DNA of 64,000 nucleotides, taken from contig CAYZWU010000018.1 of assembly GCA_964482235.1 (NCBI GenBank), forward strand, positions 28,822 to 92,821, given 5' to 3'. Source of the stretch: CAYZWU01 sp964482235 (GTDB lineage: Bacteria > Planctomycetota > B15-G4 > CAYZWU01). A program made the position numbers and the translations under genes. How positions within the stretch are numbered: the stretch's first letter is position 1; every line of letters starts with the position of its first letter. This document shows, one piece after another, positions 9,122 through 17,783 of the stretch. Below the pieces are notes generated by a model. That model saw nothing but the letters and a program-made list of their open reading frames with translations. It did no database searches and was not told the origin of the DNA.

Positions 9122-11901
9122 GCGACGACACGATCGGCAAGATCAGAGAGATCTTTGTTGAAGCCATGGAGCGCGATCCCGCGGATCGGATGGCCTACGT
9201 CGACGCGGCTTGCCGCGAGGATCCCGGGATGCTGACGAAGCTGCGCTCCATGATCGACCTGAGCGACGAGGCGTCCGGCTTCTTCGAGAGGCCGGCCTGG
9301 TCCCCTCTCGTCCGCCCGGCCGCTGAAGAGCATTCCGGCGCCGCGGCAGGCCGGGCGGAACCGGACGTTCCCTACGAAAAGCTCGGCGACTTCCGTCTGA
9401 TCAGGCGCCTCGGCGAAGGAGGCATGGGGGTTGTCTACCTCGCGCTTCAGGAGTCGCTGGGACGGCACGTGGCGCTGAAGGTCCTCCGGCCCGAGAGGAT
9501 CGGTTCGTTCGAGGCGGTGAAGCGGTTCTGGCGGGAGGTGGAGGCCGTCTCCAGGCTGCGCCATCCGAACATCGTTGCCGTCCACGCCAGCGGCGAGGAC
9601 AGGGGCGTCTGCTACTTCGCCATGGAGCTGGTGCCGGGCAGCTGCCTGAAGCACGAGCTGCGCCGGTCATGGTCGAGGGGCGAGAAGATCTCCACCAAGA
9701 GAGCGCTGCGCTGGATCGAGGAGATCGCCGGCGCCCTCGATCATGCTCACAAGGCCGGCATCATCCACAGGGATGTGAAGCCGTCGAATATCCTGATCGA
9801 GCTGGACGGCCGAGCCAGGCTGATGGATTTCGGCGTGGCGCGGTCGACGGATCACTCCACCATGACTCTCACGGGAGAGTTTCGCGGTACGCCCCACTAT
9901 GCGGCACCGGAGCAGGTGAAGGCCAGACCCCGTGGTATCGACGGGCGCGCGGACATCTACTCCCTCGGCGCGACACTGTACGAGCTGGTGACGGGCCGCG
10001 TCCCCTTCGATGGTGAGACCACGGAGCAGGTCTTCCTGCAGATCCTCGAGGAGGAGCCGCTGCCGCCCTGCCGGCTGAACCCCGCTCTTTCTCGCGATCT
10101 GCAGACCGTCGTCCTCACCGCCATGGAGAAGGATCCGGATCGGCGGTACCAGACTATGGCCGATTTCGCCGACGACATCAGCCGGTTGATCATTGGCCGG
10201 GTGATCAAGGCCCGGCCGCCCGGCTTGACGGACAGACTCCGGAAGCGGTTCAGGCGGAACCCCGCGGCAGGCCTGGCTCTGGCTGCCGCGATTTTCATCT
10301 TGATCGTCTCGGCGGGGTATCTCTTCGGCTACTCGTATCCCGAGATCCGGAACCAGAGAGATCAGGCGCTCAGGATGCAGCGCGAATCGGAAAGGCATCG
10401 CAAAAGCGCCGAGGCGGAGAAGGAGCGAGCCCTCCTCGCGCAGGCCGCGGCCAGGGAAGCCGAGGACCGGGCCAGGGCGCAGGCCTCGATCGCCGAGGAG
10501 ATGTACGACGAAGTGGTGCGCCTATCCGATATCAAGCAGCTCGCCAACATGGAGGAGGCGGCCGGCGAGCTCTGGCCCGCTTTCCCCGGAAAGAGCGAGG
10601 CCATGAAAGAATGGCTGCACGAAGCCGGTCTCCTGATCGAGCGTCTCGGCACGCATAGTGAGGCCCTTGCGGCGCTGGAGGCCGAGGCGGGGACCGGAGG
10701 GGTTGGTGTCGAGGCTGAACCGGTCTTTGCGACAACGGAGATGGAATGGCGCCACGGCATCCTGCAGGAGCTGGTCGCCGGGATCGAATCGCTTTCCGAT
10801 GCCGAGGCGGGGACCCTGACGAGCATGAGAAATCGGCTGCGCATTGCCGAGACGGTCCGGGAGGATAGTCTCGGAAGGTATGCGAAGGAGTGGGACAGGG
10901 CCGTTCGATCGATTGCCGATCAGGAGGAGTGCCCCTGGTACGGCGGATTCGTCATGGCGCCGCAGATAGGTCTGGTGCCGATCGGCCAGGACCGCGACTC
11001 TCGTCTCTGGGAGTTCGTGCACATCCAGACGGGTGAGGCTCCGGAGCGAGGTCTTGACGGAAAGTTCGTGCTCACCGAGGAGACGGGCGTGGTCCTGGTG
11101 CTTGTCCCGGGAGGCGCCTTTTCCATGGGTGCCGAGGCGCCGGGTCGAAGGGGGCTCGAATTGGATTCGCCCAATGCGGATCCCCATGCCAGGCCCGGCG
11201 AAGGACCGGTCCACGAGGTGACGGTGACGCCTTTCCTTCTCTCCAAGTACGAGATGACCCAGGGGCAGTGGCTCCGGTTCACTGGGAAGAATCCGAGCTG
11301 TTACAGGCCGGGGGATCGCTACGGCGACAAGGTCCTTTCCCTGCTCAATCCGGTGGAGCAGGTGAGCTGGGACGATGCGGTGCTCGTGCTTTCCAGGCTG
11401 AACCTCAGGCTTCCCACCGAGGCGGAGTGGGAGTATGCCGCCCGGGCCGGCACGTCGACGATCTGGTGGACGGGCAGCGAGAAGGAGTCGGTGAAGGGAG
11501 CTGCGAACCTGGCCGATCTCACCTTCAAGACGAACGGCGGGCCGCCGGAGTGGGGCTGCGAGGAGTGGCTCGACGACGGCTACGTCACGCACGCCCCCGT
11601 GGGCTCCTTTCTGCCGAACCCCTTCGGGCTGCACGACGTGATCGGCAACGTCTACGAGTGGTGCCGCGATTCGTCGTGCAGCAACAGCTACGAGGGTGCG
11701 CCCTGCGACGGTTCCGCCTGGGTGCAGGAGGACTCGTGGCTCAGGTCGTACCGAGGCGGCAGCTGGGACTGCCAGGCCCCGGTCTGCCGATCCGCCGCCC
11801 GGTTCCTGAACAACTCGGGGAGCTTCTTCGACGGCGTGGGCGTTCGTCCGGCGATGGATGCAGCCCCGTCTTCGGGAGAACCTACCAGCTCTGCTCGGTG
11901 A
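9118..11901 (+). CDS. Membrane Ser/Thr protein kinase fused to a formylglycine-enzyme-like domain
   Basis: 927 aa. An N-terminal ~60-residue helical leader typical of these kinases is followed by a Hanks-type kinase domain (88-358): glycine loop GEGGMGVV (99-106), K121, HRDVKPSN (217-224) and DFG (237-239), all intact. A single membrane helix lies at about 384-404, then a charged coiled coil (~410-480) and a linker. Residues ~656-915 are an FGE/SUMF1-type (C-type-lectin-like) fold: LVPGGAFSMG, YEMTQGQWL, LPTEAEWEYAARAG, GNVYEWCRD and RGGSWD. So an intracellular kinase carries an extracellular sensory or binding domain. The ATG at 9118 overlaps the sigma-factor stop and is chosen over an upstream start at 9091. 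The closing residues diverge from the usual GFRLV. Confidence 0.93.
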   Translation: MSDDTIGKIREIFVEAMERDPADRMAYVDAACREDPGMLTKLRSMIDLSDEASGFFERPAWSPLVRPAAEEHSGAAAGRAEPDVPYEKLGDFRLIRRLGEGGMGVVYLALQESLGRHVALKVLRPERIGSFEAVKRFWREVEAVSRLRHPNIVAVHASGEDRGVCYFAMELVPGSCLKHELRRSWSRGEKISTKRALRWIEEIAGALDHAHKAGIIHRDVKPSNILIELDGRARLMDFGVARSTDHSTMTLTGEFRGTPHYAAPEQVKARPRGIDGRADIYSLGATLYELVTGRVPFDGETTEQVFLQILEEEPLPPCRLNPALSRDLQTVVLTAMEKDPDRRYQTMADFADDISRLIIGRVIKARPPGLTDRLRKRFRRNPAAGLALAAAIFILIVSAGYLFGYSYPEIRNQRDQALRMQRESERHRKSAEAEKERALLAQAAAREAEDRARAQASIAEEMYDEVVRLSDIKQLANMEEAAGELWPAFPGKSEAMKEWLHEAGLLIERLGTHSEALAALEAEAGTGGVGVEAEPVFATTEMEWRHGILQELVAGIESLSDAEAGTLTSMRNRLRIAETVREDSLGRYAKEWDRAVRSIADQEECPWYGGFVMAPQIGLVPIGQDRDSRLWEFVHIQTGEAPERGLDGKFVLTEETGVVLVLVPGGAFSMGAEAPGRRGLELDSPNADPHARPGEGPVHEVTVTPFLLSKYEMTQGQWLRFTGKNPSCYRPGDRYGDKVLSLLNPVEQVSWDDAVLVLSRLNLRLPTEAEWEYAARAGTSTIWWTGSEKESVKGAANLADLTFKTNGGPPEWGCEEWLDDGYVTHAPVGSFLPNPFGLHDVIGNVYEWCRDSSCSNSYEGAPCDGSAWVQEDSWLRSYRGGSWDCQAPVCRSAARFLNNSGSFFDGVGVRPAMDAAPSSGEPTSSAR

Positions 11902-13549
11902 ACGCCTGCTCTGACGCCTTCGCCTGAGCCTCCCGCAGCGTTTCAGACACGTGTATGCCGGGCGTTCGCTGCGTCGGTGCCGGCTGTTCTCTCCGCTTTT
12001 TCGGCAGCACGGCATTCTTGATGAAGTGGAGAAAGTACTCCGGAGCGATCAGGGGCGAGCGGTGCTTCATCCGGAAGATGGCGGCGCGCCAGAGAATCCT
12101 TCCCGCTACCAGGGAGAGGGGCGAGCGCCTGCGGGCCAGGCGGTGGATGATTTGCGCCATCTGCAGGTAGAACTTGAAGTGAGAGACCTCCCTCGTGTAG
12201 CGCCTGCTGAATAGCGAGGAGATCGAGATGGAGAGAAGACCTCTTTCACTCCACTCCTCCAGATTGGCCGGCTCGCGATAGAGTGTCCTCACCGCGGGCT
12301 GCGTCGCCATGGCGGTACCGGGGAGGGGTTGGAAGTACATCGTGTCGACCACGGCAAAAGCGGGATTGGCGCGGTACATGTCAGCCGCCAGGTCGAGGGT
12401 CTTCTTCAGGGCGTCGGGAGGTTCGCCCGGAACGCCGACGATGAAGTAGAGCACCATCTGGATGCCGTGCTTTCTCAGGCGCCTGCTGAGGGCGAGGCTC
12501 GATGCGGGGTCGGTGTTCTTGCCGAAGAGCGACAGGACCTCGGGGCTGCCCGATTCGACGCCGATGGCGACCTTGCGGCAGCCGCCTTTCCTGATGAGGG
12601 CCAGATCGTAGTCGTCGAGCCTTGCGAGATCTTCCACGCAGCCGGCACCACCCCACTCGATCCTGCCGGCCAGCCCCTTCTCGATGAGAAGAGAGGCTAT
12701 TTCGCGGACGCGTTTCCTGTTCATGAAGAAGTTGGCGTCCGCCATGCGGATGAGGACCCTGTCGTATCCTTCCGCCAGCTCCTCGAGCTCCTTCACCACG
12801 CGGGCCGGCTTCAGGCCGGACCACCTTCTCCTGTAGGCTTTCTCGCTGGAGCAGAAGGTGCATCGGCGCGGGCAGCCCCGGCTGGAGTTGTAGATGAAAA
12901 CCGGGCGGCCCTTCTCGTCCGCCCTGCCGATGCTCCTGAAGAACTTCCCCCTGTCGAACAGGTGGAAGGGATAAGGAGGAAAGTTGTTGATGTCCTCGTT
13001 CGGCCTCGCCGCGTTGACCATGATCTCCCCGTTACGCTTGAACGAGATGCCGAGCACGGTGTCCAGGCTCTGATCGGATGCCAGCCTGTCGACAAGCTCC
13101 TTCATCGTCCATTCGCCTTGCCCCCTGACGATGATGTCCACGCTGGGATCGGCGATGACCGCTTCGGGATTCATGGTGGGGAACCAGCCGCCCCAGACGA
13201 TGGGAAGGGCGGGAAACCTCTTCTTGACCTCCCTGGAAACCGAAAGGGCGCTGGCGATCTGCGGGCCGATGGCAACGCTCATTCCCAGGCAGACGGCGTT
13301 CTCGGCATTGCCGATGATCTGATCCAGGTAGTAGGGTTCCATGTTCGCCGTCACGATCCGGACGTCGTAGCCGGCCGCGTCCAGGGGGCCGGCTACAGCC
13401 AGAAGATCGATGGGCATCGATCGTCCCAGCGGCGAGGCGCTCTTCGAATATTTCACGTCGAGAGGATAGAAGAGAATGACAAGCGGCCTCTTACTCGTTC
13501 TGTTCCTGGACGGGCTCTCGGTTTGAATGTCGATGCTTTCGGAACGCAT
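11882..13549 (-). CDS. B12-binding-type radical SAM protein
   Basis: 555 aa from the ATG at 13549; a TTG start 30 bp upstream is possible but lacks a better ribosome site. Residues ~20-160 form a cobalamin-binding-like Rossmann domain (CLGMSVAIGPQI, VVWGGWFPTMNPE and the VDIIVRGQGE signature of the class B family). The radical SAM barrel follows with cluster ligands C226, C230 and C233 in SSRGCPRRCTFCSS. The classic DxHxxG cobalamin motif is not obvious, so true B12 dependence is uncertain. Relatives perform methylation or C-C bond chemistry on lipids and secondary metabolites. The 3' end overlaps the kinase 3' end by 20 bp on the opposite strand. Confidence 0.88.
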   Translation of the reverse strand: MRSESIDIQTESPSRNRTSKRPLVILFYPLDVKYSKSASPLGRSMPIDLLAVAGPLDAAGYDVRIVTANMEPYYLDQIIGNAENAVCLGMSVAIGPQIASALSVSREVKKRFPALPIVWGGWFPTMNPEAVIADPSVDIIVRGQGEWTMKELVDRLASDQSLDTVLGISFKRNGEIMVNAARPNEDINNFPPYPFHLFDRGKFFRSIGRADEKGRPVFIYNSSRGCPRRCTFCSSEKAYRRRWSGLKPARVVKELEELAEGYDRVLIRMADANFFMNRKRVREIASLLIEKGLAGRIEWGGAGCVEDLARLDDYDLALIRKGGCRKVAIGVESGSPEVLSLFGKNTDPASSLALSRRLRKHGIQMVLYFIVGVPGEPPDALKKTLDLAADMYRANPAFAVVDTMYFQPLPGTAMATQPAVRTLYREPANLEEWSERGLLSISISSLFSRRYTREVSHFKFYLQMAQIIHRLARRRSPLSLVAGRILWRAAIFRMKHRSPLIAPEYFLHFIKNAVLPKKRREQPAPTQRTPGIHVSETLREAQAKASEQAFTEQSW

Positions 13550-13811
13550 TGCTACCCCCCGGGCAAACTGCTTCGTCAACCCTGAAAAAACGACTCAATC
13601 AAGATTCTCGAACCATGCCCTACAGCCCTGATACCTGTTTAGGCAGTTCTCAATTGAGTATTGTGTGTCCCTATTTCTGACACAAATATTGAGACACGCT
13701 CTCCAAGCTGCTTGTTCCCTGATATGCGGAAAAGATTAGCAGATCAGCATTCTCGAGTAAAGAGAAAAGTAATCAGGCAACGCAGGAGCTGGGCGAGGCG
13801 AAGGCGGCCTG

Positions 13812-14678
13812 CTAGGCGTCGATTTCTCGAATCGACTTCCAGTAGGGCTCGTAGCAGAGCGGCTGCCGGGGTTTGATGGAGAGGTAGAGCTCGATGGCGC
13901 TTCCCTCGAACTCCCTTTGCTTGCGGGCATCGATCAGCTTCGCGATGTTCCTTTCCTGTGAGGCGAACTTTCCGATCGATTCCCGGATCTCCGCTTCCAG
14001 GCTCGACGGAGCTTTGATGGCGCGGTTCGCCCGTGCGTTCCGACCGTTTTCTTCTGCATCGCTTCGATTGGCGAGCGCATCGACGGGAGAAAAGTCGCCC
14101 CACACGGAGTAGGCAAGAAAGCTCCGGATTCGAGAGGGCTTGCCTGCATCGGCGATGATCGCATCTCCGGCCAGTGAGCCGGTGAAACGTCCGATCCGGT
14201 CCGCCGCTTCGTGGTCCGGATGCGCGCCGTGGCCGCCGGGAAGGAGAAGACGGGTCACTTCTCTCTGGCGGAGGAGCTTCAGGAGCCGTTCGAAGATTCC
14301 CTTCTCTCCGTCGACGCCGGGCAGGATCCAACCGGCATGCGCTCCGAGGCTCAAGTCCGGATACTCGAACCGGATGATGCTGCCGTGGTCGACTCCCACG
14401 GTTTCGTAAGCCTCGATCATCTCGGCCCGGCGCGTTTCCGCGATGGACCACGATTCCTCGGCGGAGGTGTAGCCGGAACGCCCGTCGCAGAGCACGAGAA
14501 CGAGGAGCCTGGCGCGGTGCAGAGCGGCGGCCTTCATCGCATATCCTGCGCCGAGCAAGGCGTCGTGGTCATTGGGGCTGAGGACAGCAACCGTCTCCCG
14601 GTCCTCCTTCCAGTCAGGGAAGAGCGATGAGATCTCATTGCTGACGGTTTTATCATCGAGGTTGTAATACTGGAACAT
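13812..14678 (-). CDS. PIG-L family deacetylase (LmbE-like)
   Basis: 288 aa. The Rossmann-like deacetylase fold shows the N-terminal motif at about residues 34-46 (SPNDHDALLGAG) and the second motif PGGHGAHPDHEAAD near 150. In the family the first motif is normally SPHDDD or HPDD; here the first zinc His reads Asn and a following Asp reads His, so metal binding may be rearranged. Known relatives remove N-acetyl groups from GlcNAc-containing lipids or sugars. The ribosome site GAGGAG lies 8 bp before the ATG. It is divergent from the serine hydrolase and separated by 262 bp from the B12-type enzyme downstream. The substrate is unknown. Confidence 0.82.
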   Translation of the reverse strand: MFQYYNLDDKTVSNEISSLFPDWKEDRETVAVLSPNDHDALLGAGYAMKAAALHRARLLVLVLCDGRSGYTSAEESWSIAETRRAEMIEAYETVGVDHGSIIRFEYPDLSLGAHAGWILPGVDGEKGIFERLLKLLRQREVTRLLLPGGHGAHPDHEAADRIGRFTGSLAGDAIIADAGKPSRIRSFLAYSVWGDFSPVDALANRSDAEENGRNARANRAIKAPSSLEAEIRESIGKFASQERNIAKLIDARKQREFEGSAIELYLSIKPRQPLCYEPYWKSIREIDA

Positions 14679-14822
14679 CCTTCAGCTCCTCTCGACGCAA
14701 GTGACTCTGGATCGAATCATGAATCGACGAACCAGCGTGATCGTTGTTATTCGATTGAGTTAATAAAGCAAAAAAGACCGGAAAAACACATTCCCGGCCG
14801 GGGAGGATCTCATTCCATTTTG

Positions 14823-14851
14823 TTGATGATAATATATAAATGAATTATAAT
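14823..14851 (+). promoter_or_regulatory. Sigma-70-type promoter for the serine hydrolase
   Basis: TTGATG at 14823-14828 and a perfect TATAAT at 14846-14851 are separated by exactly 17 bp in an AT-rich stretch that contrasts with the surrounding DNA. The predicted start of transcription is near 14858, about 57 nt before the ATG at 14915. Confidence 0.7.
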
Positions 14852-14914
14852 ATATCAATCGTGTAGAATGAAGACCGTCTCGCAGGCAGTCGATCCGATA
14901 GAGGAGGACAGGTG

Positions 14915-16141
14915 ATGAGAAGGGAAGACCTTGTGTTTCATCTCGCGCTCTTGTTGATCGTTGTGGGCGCGGTCGTCCCGCTGTTTCCCGTCGATGCAAA
15001 GGATAATCAGGAGAAAGAGACACGATCGGGAGGCCGGGCGACTTACGGCGTTCCCGTGAAAGCGCCTGAGGTTCCCGTTCTGCCGCGCTTGCATCTGCAG
15101 AAGGCTCTTGACCTGATCGTCTCGCAGAACAACGGCTACGGAGGCGGAGTCTTCCGCGCGGCATCGGGCGGGCACGGTCTCCTGTGGGAAGGGGAATCGG
15201 GGAGAGCGTGGCATCAGGGAACGCCCATGTCCAGGGATGCGAACTACGAGATTGCGAGCACGTCGAAGGCCTTCACGGCCGCAACGGTGCTTCTTCTCGT
15301 CGAGGAAGGCCTCGTCGATCTCGATCAGCAGATCGGCCAGATCCTTCCGCCTCAGATAACCACCGGGCTTCTTGTCATCCAGAATCACGATTACGGGCCG
15401 GAGCTCACGATCCGCCAGCTCCTGGCGCACACGTCAGGGCTGCCCGACTACTGGTATGACCCGCCCTACATCATCCCCGGCGTCAACGCCTTTCTCTTCG
15501 ACTATATACTCCAACCCTCACGCTTCTGGGAACCGGAGGAGGTACTCGCCTACGTTCCCGGCTTGACTCCGATATTCGTTCCCGGCACGGGATGGCATTA
15601 TTCGGACAGCGGTTATGTTCTTGCCGGATTGATCATCGAGGAGGTCACGGGCAAGGATCTTCACGAGGTCTATCGCGAAAAGATCTTCGATCCGCTCGGC
15701 CTCGATGACACGTGGCTTCACTGGCGGGAGCCGCAGCCCGGGACTCTTCTCGAATCCCACCGCTACGAGGGTAGCTGGGACATGTACATCAAGCGCCACC
15801 AGAGCGCCGACTGGGCGGGCGGCGGCCTGGTCAGCAGCTCTGGCGACCTGCAGGCGTTCATACGCGCTCTGGCCGACGATACTCTGTTCAGCGATCCCGG
15901 CACGATTCTCGAGATGACCGCCTGGGTAGGGGCCGGGATGCCGGGGATCGACTACGGTCTCGGCCTTTTCCGCGTCGATCTCGGTTTCGGGAAAGGGGAG
16001 ATCTGGGGACACGACGGCTACGGCAACGCGTGGATGTACTACTGGCCCGAGCAGGACGTGACGTTCGTCGGAACGCTCAATCAGACGGAGAACGACTGGT
16101 GGCCGCTGGTGATGGCGGCGGTGTTCCAGATCGATCCGTGA
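14915..16141 (+). CDS. Secreted serine hydrolase, beta-lactamase/D-Ala-D-Ala-carboxypeptidase-like
   Basis: 408 aa with an N-terminal hydrophobic export signal. The active-site SxxK is S115-T-S-K118 (IASTSKAF). The YxN/YxD element is YSDSG in WHYSDSGYVLAG, and the C-terminal KTG-like element reads HDGYGNAW, as in class C-like esterases and peptidases rather than true beta-lactamases. The length fits the family. The ribosome site GAGGAGGAC precedes the ATG; a GTG three bases earlier is also possible. The window's clearest sigma-70 promoter drives it. It likely hydrolyses amides or esters in the periplasm or outside the cell; the substrate is not predictable. Confidence 0.9.
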   Translation: MRREDLVFHLALLLIVVGAVVPLFPVDAKDNQEKETRSGGRATYGVPVKAPEVPVLPRLHLQKALDLIVSQNNGYGGGVFRAASGGHGLLWEGESGRAWHQGTPMSRDANYEIASTSKAFTAATVLLLVEEGLVDLDQQIGQILPPQITTGLLVIQNHDYGPELTIRQLLAHTSGLPDYWYDPPYIIPGVNAFLFDYILQPSRFWEPEEVLAYVPGLTPIFVPGTGWHYSDSGYVLAGLIIEEVTGKDLHEVYREKIFDPLGLDDTWLHWREPQPGTLLESHRYEGSWDMYIKRHQSADWAGGGLVSSSGDLQAFIRALADDTLFSDPGTILEMTAWVGAGMPGIDYGLGLFRVDLGFGKGEIWGHDGYGNAWMYYWPEQDVTFVGTLNQTENDWWPLVMAAVFQIDP

Positions 16142-16158
16142 GGGAGCATTCGTTCCGG

Positions 16159-16587
16159 CTAGATGATACCGGCCGCTCTCAAGCCTTTGGTTATATTCCG
16201 GTAGACGCGCTTTGCCTTGGCGTTGTCCCCGATGTTTTCCCCCAGATCCTGGGTGATGAGGAAGATCTCGCGGTCGTCCCGCAGCTCCATGAGCGGAACC
16301 ACCCGGATGAACAGATGGATGCTGTCGTCTTCCTCGTTGAGGCTTCGCATGCATTTCACCGTCGTCTTCACGCGTGAGAAGCATCCAAACAAGGAAAGAA
16401 AAGGGACCTGACCGGCCAGCAGAGCGACGAACTTGTTGCCCATGACTCCTTCCGCCTTGAACTGCTTGTCCGTGGATCCTCTGCGATAGGCGCGCACACC
16501 GGCATTGCGCAGGACATCGATGGTGCTGTCGCAGATCTCTTTCATGTTGTCCGATTTGACGACGAAGTGTCCCGCACTGCCTTGCAT
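16159..16587 (-). CDS. Uncharacterised small protein
   Basis: 142 aa with no recognised family. It has a strong ribosome site (GGAGGAGACC) ~7 bp before the ATG and typical codon use, so I accept it as a gene. The N-terminal half is mixed alpha/beta (HFVVKSDNMKEICDSTIDVL); a hydrophobic stretch follows (KFVALLAGQVPFLSLFGCF) and then a basic C-terminus ending in TKGLRAAGII. It lies convergent with the serine hydrolase (17 bp apart) and 146 bp downstream of the six-gene lipid operon, so it may be a last member of that transcript or independent. Confidence 0.6.
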   Translation of the reverse strand: MQGSAGHFVVKSDNMKEICDSTIDVLRNAGVRAYRRGSTDKQFKAEGVMGNKFVALLAGQVPFLSLFGCFSRVKTTVKCMRSLNEEDDSIHLFIRVVPLMELRDDREIFLITQDLGENIGDNAKAKRVYRNITKGLRAAGII

Positions 16588-16733
16588 GAGAAGGTCTCCT
16601 CCAGGGTGGATCAGGAACAGTCAGGAGTTCAGGGATACCATGTTTCGAGTATGGAGAAAAGGTCAAGCGTCTGCAGGGATCCTGGCATCCTTTGGTCAGG
16701 CGTCATGGGGCAGGGCAACCGGCTTTCCTCGAA

Positions 16734-17783
16734 TCAACGGCCGGCTTCTGCCAGGGCGGATTCCAGCTCCCTCAGCCCTTCTTCGCGGGTGACGATCTTC
16801 CGCCCGGCCGCAGCCATGAATTCCCGAAAGCGCCCGTTGCTGAAATCGAGGTTCCGGCTCACGGCGTAAAGCGCATAGAGCGAGGGATCGGCAATGGGGT
16901 GAAGGCTGTTGAGAAGGTTCGAGATTCCTGACGTGACCGTTCCGAAGAGCCATCCCATCCAGAAGGGAAGGGTGACTGATCTGAAGCGCTTCTCCGGAAA
17001 GGCGGCGGCGCCGACAATCCGGTAGAACTCGTCGATCGTGGTGAGCTCCTTGTCCGAGACGGTGAAGGCTTGCCCGGCAGCCTCGGCTGCGGTGGCACCC
17101 AGGTAGAGGGCTGCCGCCACGTTCTTCACGTGGGCCAGGGGCCAGCGGTTTGTGCCGCGACGCCGGCCGAAGTGGATGATCCAGGGCGACTTCTTCAGGA
17201 AGCTGATGAAACGGGGCGTCAAGGTCGTGTCGCCCGCGCCCCAGACCTGCGCGGGCCGGATGATTGAATACCGGTCGGGAGGCAGCGATTTCCGTATCCA
17301 TTTCTCGGCTGCGATCTTGTAGTACGGATAGGGATTGTTCAGCGATGCAAAGTACGGAAGATCCTCTTCCCTCTCGCCGTTATGGTCGAGAAGCCCGTAC
17401 ACATCCGTGGTGGAGACGAACACGAAGCGGCAGACGTCGAACTCTGTCGTGAGCTCGACGAGATGCTGCACGGATTCAAAGTTCGCCTTCCGGAAGGCGC
17501 TCCGCCTCCCCACGTCCGAGGCCCGCCCGGCAGCGTGCACGATCGCGTCGAGAGGGGCGCCATGCTCCCGGGTAACTCGCTCCATCACGGCATGAAGCTG
17601 CCCACGGTCCGTCACATCCCCCTTGACGAGGGTCAGGGGCGCACGGCCGGCCATCGTCTCCTCGAGAGAAGACGGCACGTTCCTGTGCACCAGGCCGAAG
17701 ACGCGCCACCCTTCCCGCAGGAACTCCTTGACAGCGTATCCGCCGATGAAGCCGCCGGCTCCGGTTATCAGCACACCCTTCAC
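16734..17783 (-). CDS. Extended-SDR NAD(P)-dependent epimerase/dehydratase/reductase
   Basis: 349 aa starting at a GTG that overlaps the stop of the preceding oxoamine synthase (GTGA), so translation is coupled; the in-frame frame upstream is the synthase's own coding region. The Rossmann glycine motif TGAGGFIG is at residues 7-14, the serine/threonine catalytic element is FVSTTDVYG, and the Tyr-x3-Lys pair is in NPYPYYKIAAEKW. RPAQVWGAGD resembles the sugar-epimerase and 3-beta-hydroxysteroid dehydrogenase groups. In bacterial ceramide synthesis an extended SDR (CerR) reduces 3-ketosphinganine, and its place after an oxoamine synthase fits such a role. Substrate identity is inference; a sugar or sterol-like substrate remains possible. 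Confidence 0.85.
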   Translation of the reverse strand: MKGVLITGAGGFIGGYAVKEFLREGWRVFGLVHRNVPSSLEETMAGRAPLTLVKGDVTDRGQLHAVMERVTREHGAPLDAIVHAAGRASDVGRRSAFRKANFESVQHLVELTTEFDVCRFVFVSTTDVYGLLDHNGEREEDLPYFASLNNPYPYYKIAAEKWIRKSLPPDRYSIIRPAQVWGAGDTTLTPRFISFLKKSPWIIHFGRRRGTNRWPLAHVKNVAAALYLGATAAEAAGQAFTVSDKELTTIDEFYRIVGAAAFPEKRFRSVTLPFWMGWLFGTVTSGISNLLNSLHPIADPSLYALYAVSRNLDFSNGRFREFMAAAGRKIVTREEGLRELESALAEAGR

